Assembly (NCBI RefSeq): GCF_029168945.1
Contig: NW_026870043.1
Location: 9,492,501-9,556,500, forward strand
Direction: 5' to 3'
DNA from: Cannabis sativa
Taxonomy: Eukaryota > Streptophyta > Magnoliopsida > Rosales > Cannabaceae
DNA length: 64,000 bases
Position numbers and translations under genes: made by a program. Position 1 is the first letter of the stretch. Each line of letters opens with the position of its first letter. Of this stretch, positions 34,582-47,382 are shown piece by piece. The notes beneath the pieces are model-generated. The model was not told the DNA's origin, searched no databases, and saw nothing but the letters and a program-made list of their open reading frames with translations.

Positions 34582-35650
34582 ATGCACCCAAGGCGGACTG
34601 GTAGGGGTGCCCGCGAGCTAGCTGGGCTCAGGGCTGCCGGTGAGGGAGAGAACCCTTTACCGCCACCTAATTGGGAACAGTTATATGCTGCTATGCAAGA
34701 AACTATTCGGCAGCAGGGTGAACAAATCAGAGAATTAAGAGAGCAGCGAGCTCAGCCTGCTCTAAATCTGAATCCTGATCCTCCGGCACCTCTAGTAGTG
34801 CCACCGGATGCAGGAAATCGTTTGGAACCATTATATGAACGGTTCAGAAGCGTAACCCGCCGTTGTTTGAGGGTGGTGCTGATCCACTCAAAGCGAGCAA
34901 TGGATGAGTATGATAACATCCATTTTCGATTTTATGCGAGTTGAAGATAATGACCGGTCGGGTGTGCTACCTATATGCTACGAGATGATGCCGTAGTTGG
35001 TGGGAGCTCGTATCTCAGGGCCATGATCTGAATAATATGACACAGGAAACTTTTCGGGCCTTATTTTTTGAGAAGTATTATAATGAGTCTATTAAGGCGG
35101 CAAAGGCGGAAAGAGTTTATACGGTTAAGTCAGGGTAGTATGACTGTGACAGAGTATGCTACTAAGTTTGATCGACTGGCAAAGTTTGCCTCAGATGAGG
35201 TGGCTACTGAAGCTGCTAGAAAAGCCAAGTTTATTCGGGGGCTGGATGAACACATCGCCCGGGATGTGATTGTTGCTTCTAAACAACCGGGGGTTGCCCG
35301 AACTTATGCTCAGATAGTTGAGTTGGCTTTAGTTTCTGAGGGTGCAGAGGCTCAGATACGAAAGAAAAATATTGCCGAAGAGATTCATGGAAACAATCGG
35401 CGAGTGCCGGTTCGGGTAGGGGTACTGATCTTGGTGACCGCAGGAAAAGACCTAGTGAAACATCGGCGGCGAGGCCCAAACAAAAGATTCCAGGGTAACC
35501 ACGGTTTCCATCGTAGTGGGAATGAAAACCGGCGGACTTTTCCCGAATGTCCAAGGTGTAAAAGGCATCACACAGGCGAGTGTCGCTAGGGCCTGTTTCC
35601 ACCGTGGAATGGTGGGTCATATGAAGAGAAATTGTCCACAATTGCTACGA
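34582..35650 (+). pseudogene. gag of element B (frameshifted)
   Basis: I chose ATG 34582 (MHPRRTGRGAREL, the usual basic start of Tekay Gag); the frame is also open upstream to 34507. Next come a coiled-coil-like segment (QETIRQQGEQIRELREQRA) and LEPLYERF. The frame is then lost near 34847-35100: SIFDFMRVED, ATYMLRD and WWELVSQGHDLNNMTQETF lie in different frames. It recovers at 35068-35589 (IRLSQGSMTVTEYATKFDRL, ARKAKFIRGLDEHIARDVI). The zinc knuckle CFHRGMVGHMKRNCP (about 35593-35637) has Arg for the second Cys; the codon change TGT to CGT turns CTG into CCG on this strand. Confidence 0.88.
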
Positions 35651-35769
35651 TTAGAGCAAAAGAAGGATGATACACCCGCTCCTGCTCGAGTGTTTGCCAT
35701 GACCTGCCAGGCGGGGCGTCTTTGGTCCATCTACCGTGACGGAGTCGGCTTTCGTTGCCGGTACTTTAT

Positions 35770-36240
35770 TGATCGTATTAATTGATTCCGTGCGACGCAT
35801 TCTTATATTTCAAGTAGAATAATTGAGCAGGTGAATAAACCTAGTGATGTGCTTTCTAGAGGTTTTGGAACCTTGTTGCCTTTGGGGAGTTGGTTATCTC
35901 CGGCGGTGGGTTCGATCCCTTCCAGTGTTTGTGGAAGGAAGAGAGTTATCAGTTGATCTGATAGAATTAAATCTGGAGGATTTTGATGTTATTTTGGGGA
36001 TGGATTGGCTTGCTAAATACAACGCCACCATTGATTGTAAAAGAAAGATGGTAACTTTTCAGCCTGAGGGCGAGGACCCTTTTGTATTTGTGGGTAAGAT
36101 GCAAGGATCTCGGATTCCCTTAATTTCAGCCCTTAAGGCAAGGGATTTGTTGTGTGAAGGGTGCATTGGTTTCCTGGCAAGTGTTGTGGATATTTCCAGG
36201 GAACCACTAGCGGGACCGGAGCATGTCCCAGTAGTTCGAG
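35770..36240 (+). pseudogene. Aspartic protease region, element B
   Basis: The active-site LIDSGATHSYI is recognisable at about 35777-35812 but one base is missing after GATTCC, so it shifts frame. The rest ([39 protein letters not shown]) is open in 35844-36581. It lies between the Gag zinc knuckle and RT, as in all Ty3 elements. Confidence 0.82.
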
Positions 36241-37080
36241 AATTTCTGGATGTGTTCCCAGAAGAGTTACCAGGGTTGCCACCAAAACGTGAAATTGATT
36301 TTGAGATTGATTTAATACCAGGAGCTGAGCCTGTATCGAAAGCTCCCTACAGGATGGCACCTGCAGAGCTGAAAGAGTTAAAAGTTCAATTACAGGGGAT
36401 GATGGATTTAAAATTTACTAGACCTAGTACTTCACCTTGGGGTGCACCAGTTTTGTTTGTGAAAAAGAAAGATGGAACATTACGAATGTGTATAGATTAT
36501 CGGGAGTTAAACAAATTAACAGTGAAGAACAAGTACCCTCTGCCAAGAATAGATGATTTATTTGATCGGTTGCGGGGGTAAAACTGTCTTTTCTAAGATT
36601 GATCTTCGATCTGGTTATCACCAACTGAGGATTCGAGAGGAGGATATTCCCAAGACAGCTTTTCGGACCCGGTATGGTCATTATGAATTCTTGGTAATGT
36701 CCTTCGGATTAACAAATGCCCCGGCAGCATTTATGGATTTGATGAACCGAGTGTTCAAAGATTTTCTGGATGATTTTGTTATTGTCTTTATCGATGATAT
36801 TCTAATTTATTCAGACTCGGAAGAGACTCACGAAAGACATCTTCGAATGGTATTACAACGTCTCAGGGAGCATAAGTTGTATGCCAAATTTAAGAAATGT
36901 GAATTTTGGTTACCTCAGGTGAGTTTCTTGGGGCATGTGGTGAGTAAAGATGATATTTTAGTGGATCCAGTAAAGATTGAAGCAGTGCGTGACTGGCCTC
37001 GACCTAAGTCAGCAACTGAAGTTAGAAGTTTCCTGGTGTTAGCAGGGTATTACCGAAGATTTGTTGAGGGCTTTGCAAAG
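36240..37080 (+). pseudogene. Reverse transcriptase, element B
   Basis: RT motifs in order: [71 protein letters not shown]; a one-base frame change at about 36575 (CGGGGGTAAAAC where LQGKTV is expected); then [35 protein letters not shown] and the catalytic box [10 protein letters not shown] at about 36787-36816. Only that one break separates it from a continuous RT. It copies the element RNA into DNA in the particle. Confidence 0.93.
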
Positions 37081-37600
37081 ATTTCTACGCCTTTAACTGA
37101 GTTGACCCGAAAGAATTGTAAGTTTGTTTGGACTGACAAGTGTGAAGGTAGTTTCCAGGAATTGAAGCAAAGGTTGATTACCGCTCCTGTGCTAACCTTA
37201 CCAAAAGGTGACGAAAAGTTTGTGATTTATTGTGATGCGTCCAAACAAGGGTTAGGTTGTGTTCTTATGCAATCAGGGAAAGTGATTGCTTATGCATCCA
37301 GGCAATTGAAGGAGTATGAGCAACGATATCCTACCCATGATATTGAATTAGCAGCGGTTGTCTTTGCACTAAAAGTTTGGCGTCACTATCTGTACGGTGA
37401 GAAGTGTGAAATTTATACAGATCACAAAAGCCTCAAGTACTTTTTCACTCAGAAGGATTTAAATATGAGACAACGACGATGGTTAGAACTGGTCAAGGAT
37501 TATGACTGCGAGATTCTCTACCACCCTGGTAAAGCAAATGTGGTAGCGGATGCTCTAAGTCGGAAAGGACCAGGGCAAGTTTGTGAACTAAAGGAAATCT
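37080..37600 (+). CDS. RNase H domain of pol, element B
   Basis: Within the open segment 36553-37920: [20 protein letters not shown], then [18 protein letters not shown] (catalytic Asp), [37 protein letters not shown] and [15 protein letters not shown]. No stop or shift inside the domain, and very close to element A's copy. Given as a domain of the broken pol, not as a separate protein. Confidence 0.9.
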
Positions 37601-39113
37601 CAGCCAAGTTGGCTGAGGATATGACGAGAGCGGGAATTGAATTTGTAATTGGAAAACTTGCTAATATCACCATACAATCTAATCTATTGGAAAGAATTAG
37701 AGTAGCCCAACAAGGTGACCTTGAGCTACAGGGACATAAGGAGAGGTTAGAGGCTGGATTGGCAAGAGACTTTTCATGCTTATCTGATGGGTTGTTGCGA
37801 TACAAAAACAGAATACCGTGTACCAGGTTGACAAAGAAATCAGACAAGAGATTCTTGATGAATCTCATACTACACCGTACTCCTTACACCCGGGAACAAC
37901 CAAGATGTATCATGATGTGAAAGCTTTATACTGGTGGCCGGGTATGAAGAGGGATATTGTTGAATATGTGTCAAAATGCTTAACCTGTCAACAAATTAAA
38001 GCAGAACACCAAAGGCCGGCAGGTTTGCTTCAACCTCTAAAGATTCCTGAATGGAAATGGGAAGACATCACCATGGATTTTGTGGTGGGATTACCCAGAA
38101 CAGTAGGGTATTATGATTCTATTTGGGTGATAGTGGATCGATATACGAAGTCTGCTCACTTTCTCCCGGTGAGGACAACGTATACAGTGGATCAATATGC
38201 TGATTTGTATATTAAGGAAATAGTTCGACTTCATGGTGCCCCAAAGTCAATAGTTTCAGATCGAGATCCAAAATTTACATCCAAGTTCTGGGGAAGTTTA
38301 CAGCAAGCAATGGGTACTAAGTTGAGATTCAGTACAGCTTTTCATCCTCAAACCGATGGACAATCTGAAAGAACTATTCAGATACTTGAGGATATGTTGA
38401 GGGCATGTATAATGGACTTTGAAGGTTCTTGGAACAAGTACCTACCTCTGATTGAATTTTCTTATAACAATAGTTATCAGAGTACCATTGGCATGGCTCC
38501 GTATGAGATGCTTTATGGAAGGAAATGTCGATCACCTATTCACTGGGATGAGGCTGGTGAACGTAGGTATCTTGGACCTGAAGCTGTCCAAAGAACGAGC
38601 GAGGCTATTGAGAAGATTCGAGCTCGTATGCTTGCTTCCCAAAGTAGACAGAAAAGCTACGCGGATCCAAAGCGTAGAGATGTTGAATTCCAAGTTGGGG
38701 ATTTTGTTTTTCTTCGGGTGTCCCCAATGAAGGGAATTCGAAGGTTCGGGAAGAAGGGAAAGTTGAGTCCCAGATTTATTGGTCCATTTGAGATTCTTGA
38801 GAAAGTAGGTCAGGTAGCTTATCGGTTAGCTCTACCTCCTGCCTTATCTGGGGTTCATAATGTGTTTCATGTCTCGATGCTTCGGAAATATGTATCTGAT
38901 ACAACTCATATCTTAAGTTATGAAGACATTGAGCTTCAAACCGACCTGTCATATGAAGAACAACCAGTACAGATCTTAGACAGGAAAGAAAAGGTGTTGC
39001 GAAACAAGACTATTCCACTAGTCAAAGTGTTGTGGCGGAACAGCAAAGTTGAAGAAGCGACTTGGGAATTAGAGTCGCAGATGCGGGAGTTGTATCCCGA
39101 GCTTTTCAGGTAA
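37600..39113 (+). pseudogene. Integrase with chromodomain-like C-terminus, element B
   Basis: After a frame change near 37800-37830 the segment 37818-39113 stays open for 431 codons to the true stop. It has the HHCC zinc region ([19 protein letters not shown] ... CLTCQQ), the D,D,E catalytic core ([37 protein letters not shown]), the GPFEILEKVGQVAYRLALPP region and the terminal module LVKVLWRNSKVEEATWELES. This is close to full length for a Tekay integrase. The last 30 codons match the chromodomain-like tail that defines chromoviruses. Confidence 0.93.
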
Positions 39114-39135
39114 ATTTCGAGGACGAAATTCCTAT

Positions 39136-39149
39136 AAGTGGGGGATAGT
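39136..39149 (+). other. Polypurine tract of element B
   Basis: AAGTGGGGGATAGT directly before the 3' LTR, 23 bases after the pol stop codon. Confidence 0.92.
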
Positions 39150-41194
39150 TGTAATATCCCAGAAAATAAATAATATTTAAATGGACATATTTTATTAAAT
39201 ATGTAATTACTTGGAAAATGAAGTAGGATTATGATCTTACTTAGGTAAATTGTTGAGAAATTATTTAATGAAATACGTTATTTTGGGCCCGGTAATTGTG
39301 GAAATTTAGCTATGTGGTTAGCAATGTCACGACATTAAATGAAAGAATTATTTTGAGAATATCCCGGATTAAGTTAGAATTTTATTAGAATGTCGGATTG
39401 GGGAATTAGTAAAATTACCAAAATGCCCCTAGGGTTTCTTTTAAAAAAAAAAAAAATTTATTTACTTGTGAGAGGGGTAAAGTAGGAATTCAAGAAAATA
39501 TTTTTTGACTTTTCTTTTCTTTTCTTTGCTGCTGCCTTTTGTTATAAAAAGGAAGGAAATCTTTTAAAAAAAAAAAAAATCAAAGCATTTTAAAAAGGAA
39601 GAAAAGCTTCCTTCCAAGGCAAGTAACCAAATTTTCTCAACCTTCTTCTCTTCTTCCTTCGAGCAAACTGAACCAGCCTCTAGAGGGATTGTTTTGCTTC
39701 AGCCAACATCAATTTTCAGAGCTAAACTCCATCTCCAAGTTAACCTTGCACCCTAGGTAAGTTCATCCTTTTAGTTTTGGTGTTTTCTTAGGTTTTCAAG
39801 CTAGGTTTTGTTACTTTTTTGAAAATTTTCAAAGCTGTAGGTTTAGTGAAGGTGTAGGTTTGTTATCCAAGTTAAATAAGGTCTGTTAATGCATGTTTGG
39901 ATTGAATTCATGGCTGTTGGGATTGATTGGTGAGTGAGAAAGCTAAAAGAAACTTGATTTCTTCACTTGAGTGTGTGATTTCAAGCTAGAGATTGAACCA
40001 TTGTGTTTTGCAGCTTAGGTTATGTCATATGTATGTTAATAAACTGTTCTGGAAAGTTTGGATAGGTTTGGAGGGGTTTTGGTTCGATTTTGGTGAAAAG
40101 GAACTTTTGTTCTGGTGCCGCACAGAACCGGTCGACGGATGGGTTACAGTATACCGTAACCGGTCGACCGGTTACTGCGGGGAGAATTTCTTCGGGTTTG
40201 TTTTATGTTCAGTTTTGACCCGGGAGTTGTGTACTATCTCGTTTTAAATTAAATATGGGATGCTTGACCTAAATTAGGGTTGTTGGGAGTTAGGTTACAT
40301 TTGATTTCTAAATTAGGGTTTTAATCCGGAATATTATGTTAAGGTATTTATTGTGTTTCAATTGTCGTGACATAGGACCGGGATTGCCTAGCTTGTTTTT
40401 CCACCCAGGTCGGCCATATTCTTGACTTCTGAATTAAGGTAAGAAAAGTGGTAAGCACCGTATGTGGTTAAAAATCAATGAATGAATGGAGGTGATTTTG
40501 ATTATTAACATGATGTTGATTAAACCTTATTAAGCCTAGGTTATTACCTAGGGTTGGAAACGGTTAATACCGTTATGAGTAATTACTCATGAAACCGCGG
40601 TTAGGTTTCTTACTTATCGTTTGCGTTATCGGGCAACGATAGTGACATATTCAGCTCGTATGTAACGAGTGGTAAAAGTGGTACTTTATTAAGTACCAGG
40701 AATGTATGATGTTTAAGGAAATGCTTATTATTATCGAATAGTGAGTAAACATAATGGCATGAGAATAAGTTGTTAATCATTTTCTTTCAATTATTGTTTT
40801 AGTTACTTTCTTGCTGAGTCTCTGTGACTCACTGGTGCTTTATGGTGCAGGTAAAGGAAAAGCTAAAGTCGAACAACCATGAGTTATGGTCACAGCAGCA
40901 ATGTACATACCAGCCGCAGGCAGCCCAGTTTACAGGATGCTCTATTTTGATTGTATTTTGGAAAATATAAAGTTTATGTTGTAAAATACTTTGAAACCAG
41001 TTTGTAAATATTTTGGAAACAGGGGGACCCCATAAATCATGTTACTTATCTTTTGTTAAATAGTTTAAAGGTTGAGTTTTAACTATCAAAATTTTTAATT
41101 ACCCACACTTTTAGTATAATTACATCTTATATAATTATTGATATTTTAAATAAGTGCACACACACGTGGCGTCCCTGTTGGACAGGGCGTTACA
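39150..41194 (+). repeat. 3' LTR of element B
   Basis: 2045 bp, matching 32293-34340. Differences concentrate at 40112-40185: the palindrome region reads GGTCGACGG instead of GGTCGACCGG, and CTGGTATACCAG became CAGTATACCGTA. Elsewhere I see only scattered single changes and poly-A length differences. Confidence 0.94.
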
Positions 41195-44100
41195 ATCCAT
41201 TAGGGATTTATCTCATTAGATAAACAAACCAAGTTAGTCCAACAATGAAGATTCGAAATTAAACTTCAACTTAATAACAGAAAATAACATGGTTCAATAT
41301 AAATTTATACACAATTCAGAAATTATTAAACATATAGCAAGTAGGAATGACAAGTGAAAATACTAAAACATACAATCCAAAATAATTTCCAAGGTTTTCA
41401 ACAAACTGATATCAGTGTCCCGTTTAGGCGAGAGTCAAAGCTACCATCCATTGAATAGAGTTGTCAGCTCATCTAAAATGTTAAACATTCTAGCAACCTT
41501 ATATTCGATCAAGATTGGAATTCAGCGTTGTCCCGTTTAGGCGAGAGTCAAGGCAATTCTATCTTATGAGTTTCCACCATTGTTTCATAATTTGCAAGTC
41601 AAATATGGTCGCCACCATTAGGGTGATCCATACCATATAAAACACTTACAAACTACTTATCTTACGAGATTAAACGGTGCGAAATTGCTAATGAACGTTC
41701 CTCCATTAGGGAGGATTACTCACTAAAACAAACGCGATGTAAAACCAACAATGGAGATCAAATATTTTAATAATAAAGCTCATTATTTTAAAATGTATTT
41801 TCATTATTATTTATAATAAAATATATTCATTAAATATCAAATTTAGAATGAAAATTCTAAATAAGAATTTAATTTAATATTTATAAAATTATACTTAGAT
41901 GGTGATTAAAATAAATTGAATTATTTCCATCTCAGTAGTAATTTTGATATATAAATATTAAGAAAATTATTTAAGTTGCATTAATTTAAATTAATTTGCA
42001 ACTCAAAATAAATTTTTATGAGAATATATTTATTGTATTTTGAAAAAGAAAGTATTAAAAACTTTATGTTTTTCGAAATACTTAAATAATAATTACTTAG
42101 AAAAATACTTCAAGCAAAAATATCACCTATCTAGATTTTCCTTTGACTAATTAATTCAATTTCTAATAATATACTTTAATTCATTTATTTTAAATTAATC
42201 AATAAATGAAAAAATCATTGATTTAAGTTGGTCCAAGAATTAATTAAAATAAATAATTAATTTACAACTTAATATATTTTCAAAATAAATTAAAAATCAT
42301 CTTGCATTATGAAATGCAATTTTGAAAATTGGTTAGTAAAATAAAGAAAAAATATATTTTGAAAATTATTTAAATTTAATTGAAAAAAATAAATTTCAAC
42401 TAAAAATAATTTTCTATTTAATTAAGTGTCATGAAAAAGAAATATTTAAGTATCATGATGAAAATCAACTTAGATATTTAATTTTCAATTTAATTAAATG
42501 TATTAAATTAAAGAAATAAATAATTAAGTGTAGATAAGGCTTAATTATTAATCTCTAGTTTAATACTAGGAAAAAATATACTTAAAATAAATTGTACCAA
42601 AATTAATTATTTAAATAATTAATTTCACAATGTATAATATTTTCCTATTTAATATTAGAAATAATAAGTAGTCTAGAAATAACTAACTAGAAAATATCTT
42701 ATTTGACTAAGTATCTTTTCCTTAAAATTTGAAAAAATATCTAATTTAAGTTGTATTAGAAAAAATCTAGAACTTAAATATTTTCAAAATTTAAATTTAA
42801 CTAAATATCAAAAATTAAGTTGTAACCACTTAATTTGAAAATATTCCATTTTAAGTTAATATTTGAAAAAATATCAACTTAAAAAATATCTAAAGAATCT
42901 TAATAACCAATTCCTAAAATTCCTCAACTTAATTTTGAAATTTTAAATCCAAAGGATATTCAGATTTAAGCTGATTAGTTATGGATAACTAAATATCAAC
43001 TTAAATAGGAATATTTAATGAAAAATTTAAATTAAGCTTTAGAAAGAATCTAGATGGTTATAATTCTATATTTAATTAAATACAAGAAAATACATATAGT
43101 TTAGCTTAGAATAAAATTCTTTAAACTATGGTTTTCTTAAATTAATTTCAAAATAAATGAAATTAATTATGTTGCTAATCAATTTTATTAGGTTAAACTA
43201 ATTTAATTAACCTTGTACACTTATTCAAATCAGGCAAATGGGCCTTCACAATTGGGGTGGTTCAAGTGAGGGGGTGCTGGGTTCAGTATGTCGTACCCAC
43301 TTCTATGGCTCCTAACTCTCACACAAGGCCCAAAAGAGAGGAATTTAACCTTAAAATGAACAACTGTTATTAATTGAATACGACCAAAATTAAATGGGCC
43401 TAAATAAAATCTATCAAGAACTATGATATTTTATTTAGCAACAACAACCTATATGCATCTATAATAAAATTAAACACATAGGCTCACACAGGCACACAAG
43501 TTGGATGGATCCTATCATGTTGCTAGGTCATACACAGATGAAAGAAGATTGTAAATATACATGTTACAAATTATTTACTTGACCAAGGGAGCCATGAGTT
43601 AAAATCAGATCATTGGATCTGTCAACAAGTTAACCATGGCTATTTGCAATCAAGCAATAATAGGTTTTAAAAACTTACAAACAAGCTAAAAACACATACT
43701 CCTGCAACAAGGTTAGCTGGATAGTTGGATGTAGGATTTATTTAATTTTAAATAAATAATTTCGAAAAATAATAAAATACAAAAAAAATTATTTTCGAAA
43801 AATACTAAAATAAAATAAAATTTATGTATTTTCGAAATTAATATAATAATATTTAAAATTAAACCTACAATTTTGAATAATTAGGTTTCAACCAACCTAA
43901 ATATCATTTTAAAATTTGCTAACTACTTTTAAAAATTTAATGTTATTTTATAAATAAAAATTAAATAAAATTACATGATTATAGTTATCTTATTTTGAAT
44001 TTAAATAAGGTCAAAATATTTTTAAAAAATTTAATTTAAAAAATTGAATATCTGACCTTAAATTTAAAAATAAGATAAGATATAATCAAATTTAAAAATA

Positions 44101-44668
44101 AGATAGATAATTAAGCAGAAAGATAGATATTTACTATTTTCACATTCAAATTACACTAATATCATGAATTAAATTAAAAAAAAATATTAATTAATTTATT
44201 TATGATAATTAGAAAAACGAAGAAAAATCGAAGGGAAGGAATAGCATGAAAAATCGAAGAAAATCGAAAAAAATGCGAGCTGTACGGACAATATGCTGAG
44301 CATACATGTCCGCAGGCATGGGGTGTGCTTGGGCGTGGAACCTCGGCGCAGGGAAGGAATTGCATGATTTCCACGCGCGTGTCCCTATTGCACGATCTTG
44401 ATTTTTTTCGAAACATCAAAAATCATAACTAATTAAAATTAAATCGAAATTGAGTTCTGTAAAAAAGTAAATTGCTTAATTTTTTCCATACTATCCAATA
44501 AAAATAATTTCAGAAACAAATATTCAATTATTTTTCACAAAAATTCACAAACATCAATCAATCATCATATAACACTCAATACAACATGATACAATCCAAA
44601 ACATCAAACAATAGTTTTATGTCCAAATTTCTTGCAAGAAAATCAATTACCATGGCTCTGAGGCCAGT
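41195..44668 (-). other. Family X leader, left arm, long and AT-rich
   Basis: Minus-strand untranslated leader, the inverted counterpart of 52704-56510 (interrupted relative to that copy). It includes two copies of GTCCCGTTTAGGCGAGAGTC (about 41417 and 41531), a very AT-rich block (41760-43200), a conserved block around 43240-43330 and a GC-rich variable block (44270-44400). The primer site ACTGGCCTCAGAGCC lies next to the LTR at 44668. No credible gene. Confidence 0.75.
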
Positions 44669-45524
44669 TGTTGGAAATTATTTTACCAGGATCTTAGATC
44701 TACTCACAAGTATGTTGATTAACACCATAAATATGAACTTCTAAAACAATTATGAAATAAACACATATAAAGTATTAGAAACCTTACATTGGGTGCAGCG
44801 GAATAATATGACTCCTTCTGTTCAGATATCTAGCCCTTGATTCCTTTCTGTAGCAGAGCATTATCAATATCTGAACCTGGATCTCTTTCTCTTATTCTTT
44901 AGTCCTGAAACTCCTTCTTCCTGAAAGTCTTTCTTCACGATCTTTCTCACTATGATTGAGGTATCACTTGCTGTGTGTGGGCACTACTCTAACACTAAGA
45001 ATTTTAAAATCTTTAGGAAGAAGAGAGAGAGGAAGTGGTCGACCAAAGATAGGGAGAGAGAGAGGCTCAGTTTTTTCTAAATGAAAAGTCAGAAGAAAAA
45101 GTGTGTTTTCCCTGAAGCCTTCACTATCTATTTATAACATTCCACTAGGGTTAGGTTTGAATTATTTGGCATTAAAATAATGAAAATATCAGAGGAAAAA
45201 CCCTACAAAAGTGGCCAGCCATGCAATGTGGATTTGGGCCTCACTTTTTCCAATTTTGCAGTTTTATCTTTTCTGCATCTGATTTTCTCAAAAACGCCAA
45301 TTTTCAAATTCAACCATTTAAATGCCAATTCTCACTATTTAATAACTATAAATAATTATTAAATAATATTTTCATTTATCATATTTATTAATTGAACCAT
45401 ACAAAGTATCATAATTAACAAATATGCCCCTAAAACTCTTTCTTTACAATTTCGCCCTTACTTAGTGAAAAATTCACAAATAGACATAGTTTAATTTGAG
45501 AATTATAATTGATTAATCAAAAGT
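44669..45524 (-). repeat. Family X LTR (minus), partial, tandem copy 1
   Basis: 856 bp from the TGTTGGAAATT end to a break in U3 (ATTGATTAATCAAAA). It is followed at once by a second LTR start. It contains the TATA box (CTATTTATAAC on plus, about 45127) and the R/U5 part. Confidence 0.88.
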
Positions 45525-47333
45525 TGTTAGAAATTATTTTACCAGGATCTTAGATCTACTCACAAGTATGTTGATTAACACTCTAAATATGAACTTTCTA
45601 AAAACGATGAAATAAACACATATAAAGTTTAGTAAACCTTACATTCGGTGCAGCGGAATAATATGACTCCTTCCGTTCAGATATCTAGCGCTTGATTCCT
45701 TTTTGTAGCAGAGCATTATCAATATCTGAACCTAGATCTCTTTCACTGATTCTTTAGTGCTGAAACTCCTTCTTGCTGAAAGTCTTTCTTCACGATCTTC
45801 CTCACTATGATTGAGGAATCACTTGCTGTGTGTGGGCACTACTCTAACACTAAGAATTTTGAAATCTCAAGGAGGAAGAGAGAGAGGGAGTGGTCGGCCA
45901 AAGATAGGGAGAGAGAGAGGCTCAGTTTTTTCTGAATGAAAAGTCAGAAGAAAAAGTGTGTTTTCCCTGAAGCCTTCACTATCTATTTATAACATTCCAC
46001 TAGGGTTAGGTTTGAATTATTTGGCATTAAAATAATGAAAATATCAGAGGAAAAACCCTACAAAAGTGGCCAGCCATGCAATGTGGATTTGGGCCTCACT
46101 TTTTGCAATTTTACAGTTTTATCTTTTCTGCATCTGATTTTCTCAAAAACGCCAATTTTCAAATTCAACCATTTAAATGCCAATTCTCACTATTTAATAA
46201 CTATAAATAATTATTAAATAATATTGTCATTTATCATATTTATTAATTGAACCATACAAAGTATCATAATTAACAAATATGCTCCTAAAACTCTTTCTTT
46301 ACAATTTCGCCCTTACTTAGTGAAAAATTCACAAATAGACATAGTCTAATTTGAGAATTATAATTGATTAATCAAAACCAATTATATGAGTCTTACAAGC
46401 AATATTATCTCAACTAGTGGGGGGACCATGAGTCTATATAACCGAGCTTCCAATAAGCAGATCAAGAATTTATTACTTAAATTCACTAACTTATTAATTC
46501 TTCATTGAATCCACGCATAGAACTTAGAATTGCACTCTCAGTATATAGAATGCTCTATATGTTCCACCATTTAGACACATCATTAGTTATCCATTGTTAT
46601 AATCCTAATTTGATCAATGATCCTCTATATGAATGATCTACACTGTAAAGGGATTAGATTACCGTTACACCCTTTAATGTATTTAATCCTTAAAACACTT
46701 AACCTCGTATAAATGATATTTCAGCTTATGTGAAATGAGATCTCCACCATTTATTTTCGTTTGGTCAAGCTCGAAGGAGATCATCCTTTACTTACTATTT
46801 GCCAAATAGAAGCTATAGATTCCATGTTTATGTTAGCGCTCCAACTCAATTGCACTACCGTGTTCCCAAAATGTACGTATCACCCTGACCTAAAAGTAGG
46901 CTGAACTAACAAATCAAAGTACACGAATAGCCTCCTGAGATTGAGCCTAATCATAACAGGATTAAGATCATTTGATCTAGGATCAACTAGGAGATATTGA
47001 CTTGAATAAATATTACGGTAAGTTTAATAAATCTAAGTCAAAGTTCAATATCGGTCCCTTCCGATGCATACTCCATGCATCCAACCTAAGCTTTACTTTA
47101 ACCAATGCTCTGGAAAGAACATACCATTTCTCCAAATGCAAGTAAACTCTGTTGTAGATTATCATATCAGTAAAACTCTATGTCTGATAAATCTAGGAAA
47201 CTTTATTCACATAGTCATGTTTACTTTCCAATGTGTTGACAGCACAATAAACAGGATCAAGTATGTGAAAAGGGAGTCAGATGAATTCATACATTATATA
47301 CATATAATCATGAAATAAATCATGTGAACCATG
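45525..47333 (-). repeat. Family X LTR (minus), tandem copy 2
   Basis: Starts TGTTAGAAATT directly after copy 1 and repeats its sequence with a period of 855 bp (for example 45180 against 46035). It extends further, to about 47333, but lacks the last 40 bases at its outer end. The two copies in tandem suggest unequal exchange or slippage between LTRs. Confidence 0.88.
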
Positions 47334-47382
47334 ATTTTAATCCATTCCTTGTTTAAACTCACAATGGATTTTAATCCACCAT
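47334..47382. other. Scrap of family X internal sequence
   Basis: About 45 bases (CATTCCTTGTTTAAACTCAC, AATGGATTTTAATCC) matching the degraded pol at about 31137-31180, lying between two LTR pieces of opposite orientation. Filler of this kind marks a repaired double-strand break or a template-switch junction. Confidence 0.6.

Larger units (their letters stand above)
32293..41194 (+). mobile_element. Tekay/Del-type Ty3 chromovirus, element B
   Basis: 8902 bp, plus strand: 5' LTR, primer binding site, gag, protease, RT, RNase H, integrase with chromodomain-like end, polypurine tract, 3' LTR. The target-site duplication ATCCA lies at 32288-32292 and 41195-41199. The uninterrupted target can be read in inverted form at about 56500 (AATCCCTAATGGATTTTCAC), which confirms the insertion exactly. 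LTRs are very similar except in a short patch around the CCGG palindromes. pol is in three long open segments with few breaks and gag has several, making this the better preserved Tekay copy. Confidence 0.95.

Noticed and set aside
41760..43200. AT-rich block as a replication origin or matrix attachment site
   Set aside because: The same AT-rich sequence recurs in inverted form at 54300-55900 as part of a retrotransposon leader; nothing specific supports another role.
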